Origin: Phreatobacter sp.
Lineage (GTDB): Bacteria; Pseudomonadota; Alphaproteobacteria; Rhizobiales; Phreatobacteraceae
Assembly: GCF_027532945.1 (NCBI RefSeq)
Contig: NZ_JAPZTZ010000004.1
Span: 283,036 to 347,035, forward strand
Reading direction: 5' to 3'
Length of the DNA: 64,000 bases
A model generated the notes under the pieces. It saw only the letters and a program-made list of their open reading frames with translations. It made no database searches and was not told the DNA's origin. This document shows, in pieces, positions 25,920 through 34,818 of the stretch. Numbering within the stretch: position 1 is the first letter of the stretch; the number at the start of each line of letters is the position of its first letter. The translations under genes and the position numbers were made by a program.

Positions 25920-27419
25920 ATGAGCACCTTCATCGAAGCCTGGCAGATGGTGCTGGCACCCGACGTGCTGCTGGCCATCCTGCTCTCCGCCATCTACGGC
26001 CTGGTCGTCGGCTCGCTTCCCGGCCTGTCGGCCACCATGGCGACGGCGCTCCTCGTGCCGGTGACCTTCTACCTGTCGCCCATCGCCGCCATCGCCACGA
26101 TCATCACCGCCTCGGCTATGGCCATCTTCTCCGGCGACATTCCCGGCTGCCTCCTGCGCATCCCCGGCACGCCCGCCTCTGCGGCCTATACGGACGAGGC
26201 CTATGCGATGACGCGCAAGGGCCAGCCGGAGCTGGCCCTCGGCATCTGCCTGTGGTTCTCGGCGCTCGGCGGCGTCTTCGGCACGCTGTCGCTGATCATC
26301 ATGGCGCCGCTGCTGGCCGAATTCGCCCTGTCCTTCTCGACCTTCGAGTATTTCTGGCTCGCCTTCCTCGGCCTGATGTGCGCGACCGTCGTCGCGCGCT
26401 CCTCGCCGGTGAAGGCCATCGCTGCGATGCTGCTTGGCCTGCTCATCGCCTGCGTCGGCATCGAGAACCCGGCCGGCACGCCGCGCTTCACCTTCGGAAT
26501 GACGGACCTCCTCGGCGGCATCGAGGTCATCCCGGCGCTCGTCGGCTGTTTCGCCGTGGCCGAGGTCATGCGCGCCATGTCGGTGCCGGAACCGCCGCAA
26601 CTCGCGCGGCGCAAGTTCGGCTCGATCCTCGCGGGACAGTGGAAGCTGACCAAGGAATACCCCAAGCAGCAGGCGCGCGGGAACGTCGTCGGCATCATCA
26701 TCGGCGTCCTGCCGGGCGCCGGGGCCGACATGGCGGCCTGGGTCTCCTACGCCATGGCCAAGCGCTTCTCGAAGACGCCGGAGAAGTTCGGCACCGGCCA
26801 TCCCGAGGGGCTGATCGAGGCCGGCGCCTCCAACAATGCCTCGCTCGCCTCGGGCTGGGTGCCCTCGCTGCTCTTCGGCATTCCCGGCGACACAATCACG
26901 GCGATTGCCATCGGCGTGCTCTACATGAAGGGCCTCAACCCTGGCCCGACGCTCTTCACCGAGAAGGCGTCGAGCATGTACGCGCTCTACATCATCTTCA
27001 TGCTGGGCAACATCATCATGATCCCGCTGGGCATCATCATGATCCGCCTCGCCACCTTCATCCTGCGGGCCAAGCGCTACATGATCATGCCGGTGATCGT
27101 GCTGCTCTGCGCCGTCGGCTCCTTCGCCACCGGCAACAACCTCTTCCTCGTCATCTCCGTCGCCGCCTTCGGCTGCATCGGTTACCTGATGGAGAAGAAC
27201 GGCTTCCCGGTCGCGGCCCTCGTGCTTGGCATCGTTATGGGCAACATGGTGGAGACCCATTTCATCACCTCGCTCATCAAGTCCGACGGCTCGCTGCTGC
27301 CCTTCTTCGCCCGACCGGTCTCGGCGACCCTCGCCGCGATCACGATCGGCCTGATGGTCTGGCCGCTCGCCGTCTGGCTCTACAAGAAGCGCACGCAGGC
27401 GACCGCCGCGGCCGCGTGA
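25920..27419 (+). CDS. tctA: TTT permease TctA
   Basis: 499-aa permease with about 11-12 membrane helices. Family landmarks: the N-terminal glycine-rich loop YGLVVGSLPGLSATMATALLVP, IPGTPASAAYTDEAYAMTRKGQPELALG, and the mid-protein repeat GIIIGVLPGAGADMAAWVSYAMAKRFSK with PEGLIEAGASNNASLASGWVPSLLFGIPGD. It imports the acid delivered by TctC using a cation gradient. A 9-bp G+C hairpin (27431-27451) follows the stop by 11 bases but has no T-run, so it is at best a weak end signal. Confidence 0.95.
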   Translation: MSTFIEAWQMVLAPDVLLAILLSAIYGLVVGSLPGLSATMATALLVPVTFYLSPIAAIATIITASAMAIFSGDIPGCLLRIPGTPASAAYTDEAYAMTRKGQPELALGICLWFSALGGVFGTLSLIIMAPLLAEFALSFSTFEYFWLAFLGLMCATVVARSSPVKAIAAMLLGLLIACVGIENPAGTPRFTFGMTDLLGGIEVIPALVGCFAVAEVMRAMSVPEPPQLARRKFGSILAGQWKLTKEYPKQQARGNVVGIIIGVLPGAGADMAAWVSYAMAKRFSKTPEKFGTGHPEGLIEAGASNNASLASGWVPSLLFGIPGDTITAIAIGVLYMKGLNPGPTLFTEKASSMYALYIIFMLGNIIMIPLGIIMIRLATFILRAKRYMIMPVIVLLCAVGSFATGNNLFLVISVAAFGCIGYLMEKNGFPVAALVLGIVMGNMVETHFITSLIKSDGSLLPFFARPVSATLAAITIGLMVWPLAVWLYKKRTQATAAAA

Positions 27420-27523
27420 CTGTGGTCGGCGGGCGGCCCTTCGGGTCGCCCGGCGGCACCCCGGCCCTCCTTCACAACCGTGACCTGTTTGACCGCGCCG
27501 CGCCCGGCTGCTAGCCGGGGGGC

Positions 27524-28174
27524 ATGCCGGCTTACCGCCTTGCGATCTTCGATTTCGACGGAACACTCGCTGATAGCGCCGAATGGGGCTTCGGCGTGAT
27601 GAACGACGTGGCGCGTCGCCACGGCTACCGCGTCATCGACGATGCCGAGCGGGAGCATCTGCGCGGCCGTCCCAACCACGAGATTATCCAGGCGCTGGGC
27701 GTGCCGCTGTGGAAGTTGCCCTTCATCGTCGCCGACTTCCGGCGCCTAGCCGCCGAGAACGCCGCCCGGATCCCGCTCTTCCCCTATGCCGCCGCCCATC
27801 TCGACCGGCTGCGCGGCGCCGGCGTCATCGTGGCCATCGCCAGCTCCAACAGCCGATCGACGATCGAGCGCATTCTCGGACCTGCCGCCGAATTCGTCGT
27901 CGATTTCGCCTGCGGCGCCTCGCTCTTCGGCAAGGCTCCGAAATTCCATGGCTTGATGCGCCGCCATCGGGTCGCACCGGAGCATACCGTCGCCATCGGC
28001 GACGAGGAGCGCGATGTCACGGCCGCGCGCGAGGCCGGCATCGCCAGCATCGCTGTGTCATGGGGTTTGTCCCGTCGCGGGGCGCTGGAAGCAGCCCACC
28101 CAACCGCGATCGTCGACGAGCCGGCGGAACTGGAGCGGTTGATTCTCGAGGGTCCGGCGCCGAAGCGCGCTTAG
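27524..28174 (+). CDS. HAD-superfamily phosphatase (phosphoglycolate phosphatase-like)
   Basis: 216-aa haloacid-dehalogenase fold hydrolase. Motif I is IFDFDGTLADS (nucleophile Asp), motif II is IASSNSRSTIER, the lysine lies in LFGKAPKFHGL, and motif IV is AIGDEERDVTAAREAGIASIAVSWGLSRRGALEAAHPTAIVDEP. The layout and small helical cap resemble Gph/PGP-type enzymes that hydrolyse phosphoglycolate or other small phosphates. Its role next to the tct operon is unknown. Confidence 0.8.
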   Translation: MPAYRLAIFDFDGTLADSAEWGFGVMNDVARRHGYRVIDDAEREHLRGRPNHEIIQALGVPLWKLPFIVADFRRLAAENAARIPLFPYAAAHLDRLRGAGVIVAIASSNSRSTIERILGPAAEFVVDFACGASLFGKAPKFHGLMRRHRVAPEHTVAIGDEERDVTAAREAGIASIAVSWGLSRRGALEAAHPTAIVDEPAELERLILEGPAPKRA

Positions 28175-28280
28175 AGTGGTTTCCGATCTGACTGCATCAG
28201 ATCGGCCGATCTACCTTGTTGTTGTATCGCACCATCTCATCCATCAACCGGTGCCCACGTGATCGGATGATGCTCTAGTC
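28173..28280. repeat. dispersed-type palindromic repeat in convergent spacer
   Basis: The 100-base spacer is A+T-richer than its surroundings and begins TAGAGTGGTTTCCGATC. It holds a perfect hairpin CCGATCTGA-ctgca-TCAGATCGG (28183-28205). Its far end (GATCGGATGATGCTCTA) is an imperfect inverted copy of its beginning. This is the look of the interspersed repeats common in Rhizobiales genomes; copy number cannot be judged from the window. It overlaps the last bases of both neighbouring genes. Confidence 0.45.
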
Positions 28281-29504
28281 GGCTGCTGGCGCCTGCGGGC
28301 CCGCGGCAGTTATCGGCTCGCTCGTCACCGTCCGCGCGCTGTCCGGCTGGCCGGCCATGGGCGCCTGCTCCTGCGGCGCCCGCAGTTCCGAGGGCAAGGG
28401 CGGGGCTTCCGCCACCTGCGGCAGCGAATCCTCGATCACCGGCGGCTGGCTGATCTTGCCACCGATCAGGCGGACGATTTCCGGCGCCTCGGCGAAGGTG
28501 CCGTGGCGGATGAGGTCGGTCCAGCCGGTGGCGCTCATGGTGAAGACGCGCACGCCAAGCGAGGAGATGACCTGCCGGTGCTGGGGATTGCGCACATCGA
28601 GGGCGCCGACACGCTGGCGGTCCCAGGCGACGGTGGAGGAGGCGGCGAGCGCCCGGTCGTCGGCCTGGACGAAGAGCGACACGCGCGAGGGGCGTGCGAT
28701 GCGCGCCATCTGCTGCCGGAACACCTCGACGTCGAGGTCGGGCGCGGCGAGGATCACCTCGCCGAGGCGCCCGCCGAGTTCGCCATTGCCGGCGATCGAG
28801 GCCTGGCGCAGGGCCTCCATGGTGAGGAAGCCGCCCATGGAATGGGCGAGGATATGGATGCGGCCGACGCCCGGCGTGCGGCCGAGGTCCGAGAGCAGCT
28901 TCTCCAGCGCGTCGCGCGAGGCGGTCGCCACCTCGCGATCGCCGGAATAGGCCAGCACGCGGCGATAGCTCGGCCAGGTGAACAGTACCTGCGTGCCACG
29001 GAAGCCGCCATCGGCCGCCACCTGCACGATGCGGAAGGCCGCCTCGTCATAGTCGGTGTTGAAGCCGTGGACATAGACGAGCACGTCCCGCTGGTCGAAG
29101 GGCTTGGCCGCGATGGTCTGCGCCAGCTCGCGACGGAAGGCATCGGGGGTGAGGGCGTCGCGGTCGGCCAGCATGGCGTGGCGCCGCGGGTTCTCGGAGG
29201 TGATCTGCGGCCGCGGGATCGATCCGGTGGCGCGGCCCGGCGGCATGCTCACCACCTGGCGGTAGAACCGTGCCCGCTCCGCCGAGGGCGCGCCGAGCCG
29301 GTCGCCGGTGAAAGCCGGCCGGGTCGAGGTGACGAAGACCGGCGTCGCTACCGGCTGGGAGGGCGGGGCGGTCAGCGCGCTCACGGAGCCGGTAATGCCC
29401 GACAGGCTTGGCCCGAAGCAGCCGCCAAGCGCCAGCGCCGCCGCGGCGAGGGTCGCGAGGCGAAGGGCAGAAGCGGGGCGGGGCGGCATTGACGACAGGG
29501 GCAT
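28275..29504 (-). CDS. lipoprotein alpha/beta hydrolase (DUF900-type esterase/lipase)
   Basis: 409 aa from the ATG at 29504 (a second ATG at 29489). A lipoprotein signal (LRLATLAAAALALGGC) predicts membrane anchoring at the Cys. The DUF900-type alpha/beta hydrolase domain contains VLVYVHGFNTDYDEAAFRIVQV and TWPSYRRVLAYSGDREVA, with the nucleophile elbow in HILAHSMGGFLTMEAL. EVILAAPDLDVEVF carries a candidate acid residue. The tail is Pro/Ala-rich. The substrate is unknown. The track's 702-aa version extends into the antisense of meaB and is not real upstream of 29504. Confidence 0.82.
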   Translation of the reverse strand: MPLSSMPPRPASALRLATLAAAALALGGCFGPSLSGITGSVSALTAPPSQPVATPVFVTSTRPAFTGDRLGAPSAERARFYRQVVSMPPGRATGSIPRPQITSENPRRHAMLADRDALTPDAFRRELAQTIAAKPFDQRDVLVYVHGFNTDYDEAAFRIVQVAADGGFRGTQVLFTWPSYRRVLAYSGDREVATASRDALEKLLSDLGRTPGVGRIHILAHSMGGFLTMEALRQASIAGNGELGGRLGEVILAAPDLDVEVFRQQMARIARPSRVSLFVQADDRALAASSTVAWDRQRVGALDVRNPQHRQVISSLGVRVFTMSATGWTDLIRHGTFAEAPEIVRLIGGKISQPPVIEDSLPQVAEAPPLPSELRAPQEQAPMAGQPDSARTVTSEPITAAGPQAPAAD

Positions 29505-29717
29505 GGCGGGGGAGGCGCGGGGGGCGCGAGGGATCCACGTGAGGAGGAGCGGCAGAGCAATGCCGCCGCCGGGTTGAGGAAAGGTTGAGAGAGGCGACAT
29601 CCGCCTCCTCCCACTGGCGGGTAGAGGTGGCGCGTGGCCGCAATGGGGCGAAAGGGAGGGCAGGGGAGGGCGTCGAATCGCTCGCCTGCCGGCTGTGGCT
29701 TTGCTAGCACGCTGAAC

Positions 29718-30701
29718 ATGCGTCCGCCTGTCGATCCCGCCGAGCTTGCCGCCGCCATTCGCGCGGGCGACCGCGCCGTGCTGGCCCGCGCCATCACCCT
29801 GGTGGAATCGACCAAGCCCGAGCACCAGGCGCTCGCCCGGCAGCTCGTGCAGGTCCTGCTGCCCGAAACCGGCCGCGCCATCCGCATCGGCATCACCGGG
29901 GTGCCGGGCGCGGGCAAATCGACCACCATCGATACATTCGGCTCGAACCTCACCGCCGCGGGCCACCGCGTCGCGGTGCTGGCGGTCGATCCCTCCTCGA
30001 CGCGCACTGGCGGCTCGATCCTCGGCGACAAGACGCGCATGGCCCGCCTCGTCAACGATGAGCGCGCCTATGTCCGGCCCTCGCCCTCGTCCGGCACGCT
30101 CGGCGGCGTTGCCGCCAAGACGCGCGAGACCATGCTGCTCTGCGAGGCTGCCGGCTTCGACGTGATCCTCGTCGAGACGGTCGGCGTCGGCCAGTCGGAG
30201 ACCGCGGTCGCCGACATGACCGATCTTTTCCTCGTGCTCATGCTGCCCGGTGCCGGCGACGAGCTCCAGGGCATCAAGAAGGGCATCCTGGAACTTGCCG
30301 ACATCATCGCGGTGAACAAGGCGGACGGCGACGGCGCCATGCGCGCCAAGGCGGCTGCGGCCGAGTATCGCGCCGCGCTCCACATCATGGCGCCGCGCTC
30401 ACGCGTCTGGTCGCCCCCCGTTCTGACCATTTCCGGCCTCGCCAACCAGGGGCTCGACGCCCTCTGGGAACAGATCGTCGCCTATCGGCAGAAGACGGAA
30501 GGCTCCGGCGATTTCGCCGCCCGCCGCAGGGCCCAGGGCGTGCGCTGGATGTGGACCATGCTGCACGAGCGCGTCGCCGAGCGGTTGAAGCGCGATCCGG
30601 TGCTGAAGGCCCGCCTGCCGGCATTGGAGGCCGATGTCGCCTCCGGCCGCCTCGCGCCGATGCTGGCAGTGGAGGAAATCGCCGGGGTCTTGGGCCTCTG
30701 A
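29718..30701 (+). CDS. meaB: methylmalonyl-CoA mutase-associated GTPase MeaB
   Basis: G3E/SIMIBI-class GTPase (327 aa from the ATG at 29718) that loads and protects adenosylcobalamin on the mutase. Motifs: Walker A GVPGAGKSTTIDTFG; VLAVDPSSTRTGGSILGDKTRM with the switch-region sequence; VETVGVGQSETAVADMTD; and the base-recognition NKAD (IIAVNKADGDG). The C-terminal helix pair forms the dimer region. It is unlinked to mutAB by 5.5 kb in this genome. The assignment to mutase rather than to another acyl-CoA mutase follows from the nearby mutAB genes. Confidence 0.94.
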   Translation: MRPPVDPAELAAAIRAGDRAVLARAITLVESTKPEHQALARQLVQVLLPETGRAIRIGITGVPGAGKSTTIDTFGSNLTAAGHRVAVLAVDPSSTRTGGSILGDKTRMARLVNDERAYVRPSPSSGTLGGVAAKTRETMLLCEAAGFDVILVETVGVGQSETAVADMTDLFLVLMLPGAGDELQGIKKGILELADIIAVNKADGDGAMRAKAAAAEYRAALHIMAPRSRVWSPPVLTISGLANQGLDALWEQIVAYRQKTEGSGDFAARRRAQGVRWMWTMLHERVAERLKRDPVLKARLPALEADVASGRLAPMLAVEEIAGVLGL

Positions 30702-30811
30702 CCGACCGGCGAGGTGGTGGCTCCGCGCATGACTTGTCCCCGCTGCCGGCACTTCCCTCCCGCACCCATCCCCGCGCACCATCCAGCCACCCTCACGCGG
30801 AGACGACGACA

Positions 30812-32236
30812 GTGGCCAAGGCACCGATCTGGCAGTGGAGCGCGGTGAAGACTGCGCGGGCGATCCGCAAGGGCAAGGTCTCCGCCGAGGAGGTGGTCCT
30901 GGCCCATGTCGATCGCATGAAGGCGGTGAACCCGAAGCTCAACGCCGTCGTTGTCGATCTGTCGAAGGACGCGATCAAGGCGGCGAAGGCCGCCGACAAG
31001 GCGCAGGCCAGCGGCGAGGAGCTTGGCGTGCTCCACGGCGTGCCGGTGACCATCAAGATCAATCTCGACGTCAAGGGCCAGGCCAATTCCAACGGCGTGC
31101 CGGCCTTCAAGGACAATATCGCCCCCGACGATTCCGCCGTGACGTCGAACCTGCGCAAGGCCGGCGCGATCATCATCGGCCTCACCAACACGCCCGAATT
31201 CTCCATGCGCGGCTTCACCGACAACCCGCTGCACGGGCTGACGCTGAACCCCTGGGATCCCAAGATCACCTGCGGCGGCTCATCGGGGGGCGCGGGCGCG
31301 TCCGTCGCCGCCGGCATCGGCGCCATCGCCCACGGCAACGACATCGGCGGCTCGCTGCGCTGGCCGGCCTTCTGTAACGGCGTCGCCACGATCAAGCCGA
31401 CGCAGGGGCGTATCCCCGCCTTCAACCCGACGCAGCTGAAGGGCGACGAGCGCCCGCTCATGGCGCAGTTCATGTCGTCGCAGGGACCGATCGCCCGCTC
31501 CGTCGAGGATGTCGCCCTTGGCCTCGAGGTCATGGCCATGCGCGACCCGCGCGACCCCTGGTGGGTGCCGGCGCCGCTGAAAGGTCCGAAGCTGAAGGGG
31601 CCGATCAAGGTCGCCTTTGCCAAGATCCCGCGCGACATGAAGGGCGACACCAAGGTGATCTCGCTCGTCCGCACAGCGGCCGATCACCTCGCCGATGCCG
31701 GCTACGACGTGCACGAGGTCGAGCTGCCCGATCTCGACGGCACCTGGAAGCTCTGGTCCGACCTGATCTTCACCGAGCTGACGGTGCTGCAGGAGGCCAC
31801 GATGCGCCAGCATGGCAGCGCCGACTTCATCACCGCCATCGAGTCGATGAAGGGCACCAGCACCGTTCTCGACCGCGAGGGCTACATGAAGGCCATCGCC
31901 CGCCGCACCCGCGTGCTGCGCAACTGGATGCTGTTCCTGGAGGACTATCCGGTGATCCTGTCGCCGCTCTCGGTGCGCAAGACGCCGTCCTTCAACGCCG
32001 ATCTCGAAAGCCCGGAGCGCGGCCGCTCCCTGTTCTGGAACGACCTGCGCTTCATGTCGGCGATCAACGTGCTCGGCCTGCCGGCGGCCGTGGTGCCGGT
32101 CGGGCTTCTCGGTGGGACGCCGATCGGCGTCCAGCTCATCGCCTCGCGCTACCGCGAGGACCTCTGCCTCAAGGCGGCCGAGGCCATCGAGGAGCGGGCG
32201 GGCACGCTGGTCGAGACGCTGTGGGCGCGCGGCTGA
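30812..32236 (+). CDS. amidase signature family hydrolase
   Basis: 474 aa, starting at GTG 30812 with GGAGACG upstream; the longer ORF overlaps meaB. Amidase-signature (Ser-Ser-Lys) triad: Lys in VTIKINLDVKG, first Ser in CGGSSGGAGASVAAG, second Ser in NDIGGSLRWPAF. The end FMSAINVLGLPAAVVPVG is also typical. Members hydrolyse amides, including GatA-like proteins and aryl or short-chain amidases. The absence of gatB/gatC makes a tRNA amidotransferase role unlikely. Substrate unknown. Confidence 0.88.
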   Translation: MAKAPIWQWSAVKTARAIRKGKVSAEEVVLAHVDRMKAVNPKLNAVVVDLSKDAIKAAKAADKAQASGEELGVLHGVPVTIKINLDVKGQANSNGVPAFKDNIAPDDSAVTSNLRKAGAIIIGLTNTPEFSMRGFTDNPLHGLTLNPWDPKITCGGSSGGAGASVAAGIGAIAHGNDIGGSLRWPAFCNGVATIKPTQGRIPAFNPTQLKGDERPLMAQFMSSQGPIARSVEDVALGLEVMAMRDPRDPWWVPAPLKGPKLKGPIKVAFAKIPRDMKGDTKVISLVRTAADHLADAGYDVHEVELPDLDGTWKLWSDLIFTELTVLQEATMRQHGSADFITAIESMKGTSTVLDREGYMKAIARRTRVLRNWMLFLEDYPVILSPLSVRKTPSFNADLESPERGRSLFWNDLRFMSAINVLGLPAAVVPVGLLGGTPIGVQLIASRYREDLCLKAAEAIEERAGTLVETLWARG

Positions 32237-32246
32237 GCCGCGGCGC

Positions 32247-32375
32247 TCACTCGGCCGGGCCGGGGCCGGCGATCGGCGGGCGCACGTCCTTGGTCGAGTA
32301 GTCGACCCAGGCCACCACGGCCCCGAATCCGCAGAAGACGAAGAGCACGAGGCTCAGGAACATTGTTTCGGTCAT
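32247..32375 (-). CDS. 42-aa single-pass membrane protein
   Basis: Too short for the ORF track. The ATG at 32375 has a GGGAGGA ribosome site 6 bases upstream, and the frame stays open for 42 codons. The sequence starts MTETMFLSLVLFVFCGFGAV, continues VAWVDYSTKDVRPP and ends in AE, giving one hydrophobic helix (residues ~5-24) and a short polar tail. It is convergent with the amidase (10-base gap). Small membrane proteins of this look are common beside unrelated genes in Rhizobiales; no function is known to me. The 190 bases upstream to the HerA-like gene contain no other gene that I can support. Confidence 0.6.
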   Translation of the reverse strand: MTETMFLSLVLFVFCGFGAVVAWVDYSTKDVRPPIAGPGPAE

Positions 32376-32565
32376 GGTCGTATCCTCCCAGGATGACGCG
32401 GGCAGGATCGCGCCGACCGGCCTTGACGACCTTGATGCACGTCAAGGCCGTGGCGGGGGCCTCGCGGCCGACCTGTCGCAGTACGGCGCCCCGTCTTGGC
32501 GCTTGGCGATGCCCCTGCGTCATTGCTAGAACCGTGACATCGCCCCGCAGCGGACAGGACGGATC

Positions 32566-34098
32566 ATGGCCGACGACGCCCTCCTCATCGGCAAGAGCAC
32601 CAAGCAGGAATGGCTGGCGCTCCGGTTCGGTAACCGCCACGGCCTGATCACCGGCGCCACCGGCACCGGCAAGACGGTGACGCTGCAGGTCCTCGCAGAA
32701 GGCTTCTCGAATGCCGGCGTGCCGGTCTTCGCCGCCGACATCAAGGGTGACCTCTCCGGCGTCGCCGCCATGGGCGAGGAAAAGCCTTTCATCGCCGAGC
32801 GCGCCAAGCAGGTCGGCCTCGATTGGCATGCCGACCAGTTCCCCGTGGTCTTTTGGGACCTCTTCGGCGAGCAGGGCCATCCGATCCGCGCCACCGTCGC
32901 CGAGATGGGCCCGTTGCTGCTGTCGCGGCTCATGGACCTCAACGACACCCAGGAAGGGGTCATCAACATCCTCTTCCACTATGCCGACCAGAACGGCCTC
33001 GCTCTTCTCGACCTGAAGGACCTGCGCGCCCTTCTGCAGGAACTCGGCTCGAACAAGGAGCTGCAGAACGAGCTGCGCGCGGCCTACGGCAATGTCTCGC
33101 CCGCCTCCGTTGGCGCCATCCAGCGCCAGCTTCTCACGCTGGAGAACCAGGGCGGTTCCAAGTTCTTCGGCGAGCCGGCCCTGGCGCTGAAGGACCTGAT
33201 GAAGGTCGACCGTGACGGCCGCGGTACCATCAACCTCCTCGCCGCCGACAAGCTGATGGGGAGCCCGCAGCTCTACGCCACCTTCCTGCTCTGGCTGCTC
33301 TCCGAGCTGTTCGAGGAGCTGCCGGAGGTCGGCGACGTCGACAAGCCGAAGCTGGTCTTCTTCTTCGACGAGGCGCACCTGCTCTTCAACGACGCGCCCA
33401 AGGCGCTGGTGGAGAAGATCGAGCAGGTCGTCCGCCTCATCCGCTCCAAGGGCGTCGGCGTCTATTTCGTCACCCAGAACCCGCTGGATGTTCCCGAGAC
33501 GGTGCTGGCCCAGCTCGGCAACCGCGTGCAGCACGCCCTGCGTGCCTTCACGCCGCGTGACCAGCGGGCGGTGAAGGCAGCGGCCACCACCTTCCGCCAG
33601 AATCCCGACCTCAACACCGAGGAGGTCATCACCCAGCTCGGCAAGGGCGAGGCCCTGGTCTCGACCCTCGAGGGCAATGGCGTGCCCTCCATCGTCCAGC
33701 GGACGCTGGTCTCCCCACCGGTGGCGCGCATCGGTCCGGTGAGCGAGCAGGAGCGCCGGCAGATCCTCGCCAAGAGCCCGTTCAAGGGGAAGTACGACGA
33801 GGCGATCGACAGCGAATCCGCCTATGAAATCCTGAAGAAGCGTGCCGAGCAGAAGATCCAGGCCGAGCAGCAGGCCCAGCAGGCCGATACCGGCGGCATG
33901 GGTGGGCTCGGCGGCATCCTCGGCTCGATCCTGGGCACCGGCGGCGGCGCACCTGCCGGCAAGGGCCGCGGCCGCGCGCCCATGTCGACCACCGAGGTCA
34001 TCATCAAGAACGCCGCGAGTTCCGTGGCCCGCAGCGTCGGCACACAGCTCGGCCGGGCCATCATGCGCGGCGTTCTCGGCGGCCTCACGCGGCGGTAG
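32566..34098 (+). CDS. HerA-like/YjgR-family ATPase (DUF853)
   Basis: 510-aa FtsK/HerA-superfamily P-loop ATPase. Walker A GLITGATGTGKTVTLQVLAEGF, Walker B PKLVFFFDEAHLLFNDAP, and an arginine-containing sensor region VYFVTQNPLDVPETVLAQLGNRVQHALRAFTPRDQRAVKAAA. The C-terminal linker is Gln/Gly-rich (QAEQQAQQADTGGMGGLGG), then a positively charged tail. This matches the DUF853/YjgR family, whose cellular role is unsettled (DNA translocase-like). No NurA nuclease or other partner is adjacent. Confidence 0.9.
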   Translation: MADDALLIGKSTKQEWLALRFGNRHGLITGATGTGKTVTLQVLAEGFSNAGVPVFAADIKGDLSGVAAMGEEKPFIAERAKQVGLDWHADQFPVVFWDLFGEQGHPIRATVAEMGPLLLSRLMDLNDTQEGVINILFHYADQNGLALLDLKDLRALLQELGSNKELQNELRAAYGNVSPASVGAIQRQLLTLENQGGSKFFGEPALALKDLMKVDRDGRGTINLLAADKLMGSPQLYATFLLWLLSELFEELPEVGDVDKPKLVFFFDEAHLLFNDAPKALVEKIEQVVRLIRSKGVGVYFVTQNPLDVPETVLAQLGNRVQHALRAFTPRDQRAVKAAATTFRQNPDLNTEEVITQLGKGEALVSTLEGNGVPSIVQRTLVSPPVARIGPVSEQERRQILAKSPFKGKYDEAIDSESAYEILKKRAEQKIQAEQQAQQADTGGMGGLGGILGSILGTGGGAPAGKGRGRAPMSTTEVIIKNAASSVARSVGTQLGRAIMRGVLGGLTRR

Positions 34099-34257
34099 GT
34101 GAAGTTCGCGCGGCAATCGCATCAATTGCAGTGAAATTCGTAGAGGGTCCCTAATCTGGTAACGCTATCCCTGCCGATGAGAGCCGGCCGGGCCCCCACC
34201 GCCGACCCCCAAAGGGTCGCCTGTGGCTGGCCTCCGGCGAACATCGGGAATGGTGTG

Positions 34258-34725
34258 ATGGCCGGCAGGAAGCAGATCCAGGATGCGCGGGTTGTGGTGC
34301 TGCGCCTCGACGGTGTCGATCCGGCGGATGCGGCCCAGAGCCTGAAGGATCTCGGCATCGTCCATGCCGTCGGCCTCGCCGACGTCGGTTCGCTCTCTGT
34401 CCATATCGAGGGTGGCAAGGTCGACGTGCTCGTCGTGTCCTCGCCGCCGCAGGCGGGCACTGCGGCGCCACCGGTCCTGCCCCTGCCGCCCCAGCCACCC
34501 GAGGCGGCGCTGAAGGCCGGCATCCCCTGCCTGCTCCTGCTTCCCGGCACGTCGCGCAGCGCCGCCCGCATGGCGCTCGCCTCCGGCTATGCCGCGGTCA
34601 TGTCCGTCGACGCCGCGCCGCGCCAGGTCTATCGCCGTATCGGCGCGCTGATGCAGCGCGTCCGCCGCATCGGCCGCGCCCATGCCTCGGTGCGCGGCGC
34701 CCCGGCTGGCGGCGAGGGCGGCTGA
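34258..34725 (+). CDS. receiver-like (pseudo-receiver) domain protein
   Basis: 155 aa from the ATG at 34258. It reads like a response-regulator fold: DARVVVLRLDGVDPADAAQSLKDLG, VDVLVVSSPP in place of the phospho-acceptor strand, GIPCLLLLPGTSRSAARMALASGYAAVMSVDAAPRQVYRRIGALMQRVRR as the last strands and helix. The usual acidic pocket and the Asp acceptor are not evident (VVSS at that position), so it would not be phosphorylated in the normal way. A Pro-rich loop (PPVLPLPPQPP) follows the acceptor position. No output domain and no adjacent kinase. Family assignment is by pattern only. Confidence 0.5.
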   Translation: MAGRKQIQDARVVVLRLDGVDPADAAQSLKDLGIVHAVGLADVGSLSVHIEGGKVDVLVVSSPPQAGTAAPPVLPLPPQPPEAALKAGIPCLLLLPGTSRSAARMALASGYAAVMSVDAAPRQVYRRIGALMQRVRRIGRAHASVRGAPAGGEGG

Positions 34726-34818
34726 GGCGGGCCGGGAGCCAGCCCCGCGCCATCGGCGTTTGCAAGGCCGGGACGGATTGCTAGCCTCGCGCCTCCCGAA
34801 CACCCACCCGGACATGCC

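Noticed and set aside
25113-27566. 817-aa minus-strand ORF
   Set aside because: Antisense to the TTT operon; no recognisable motif.
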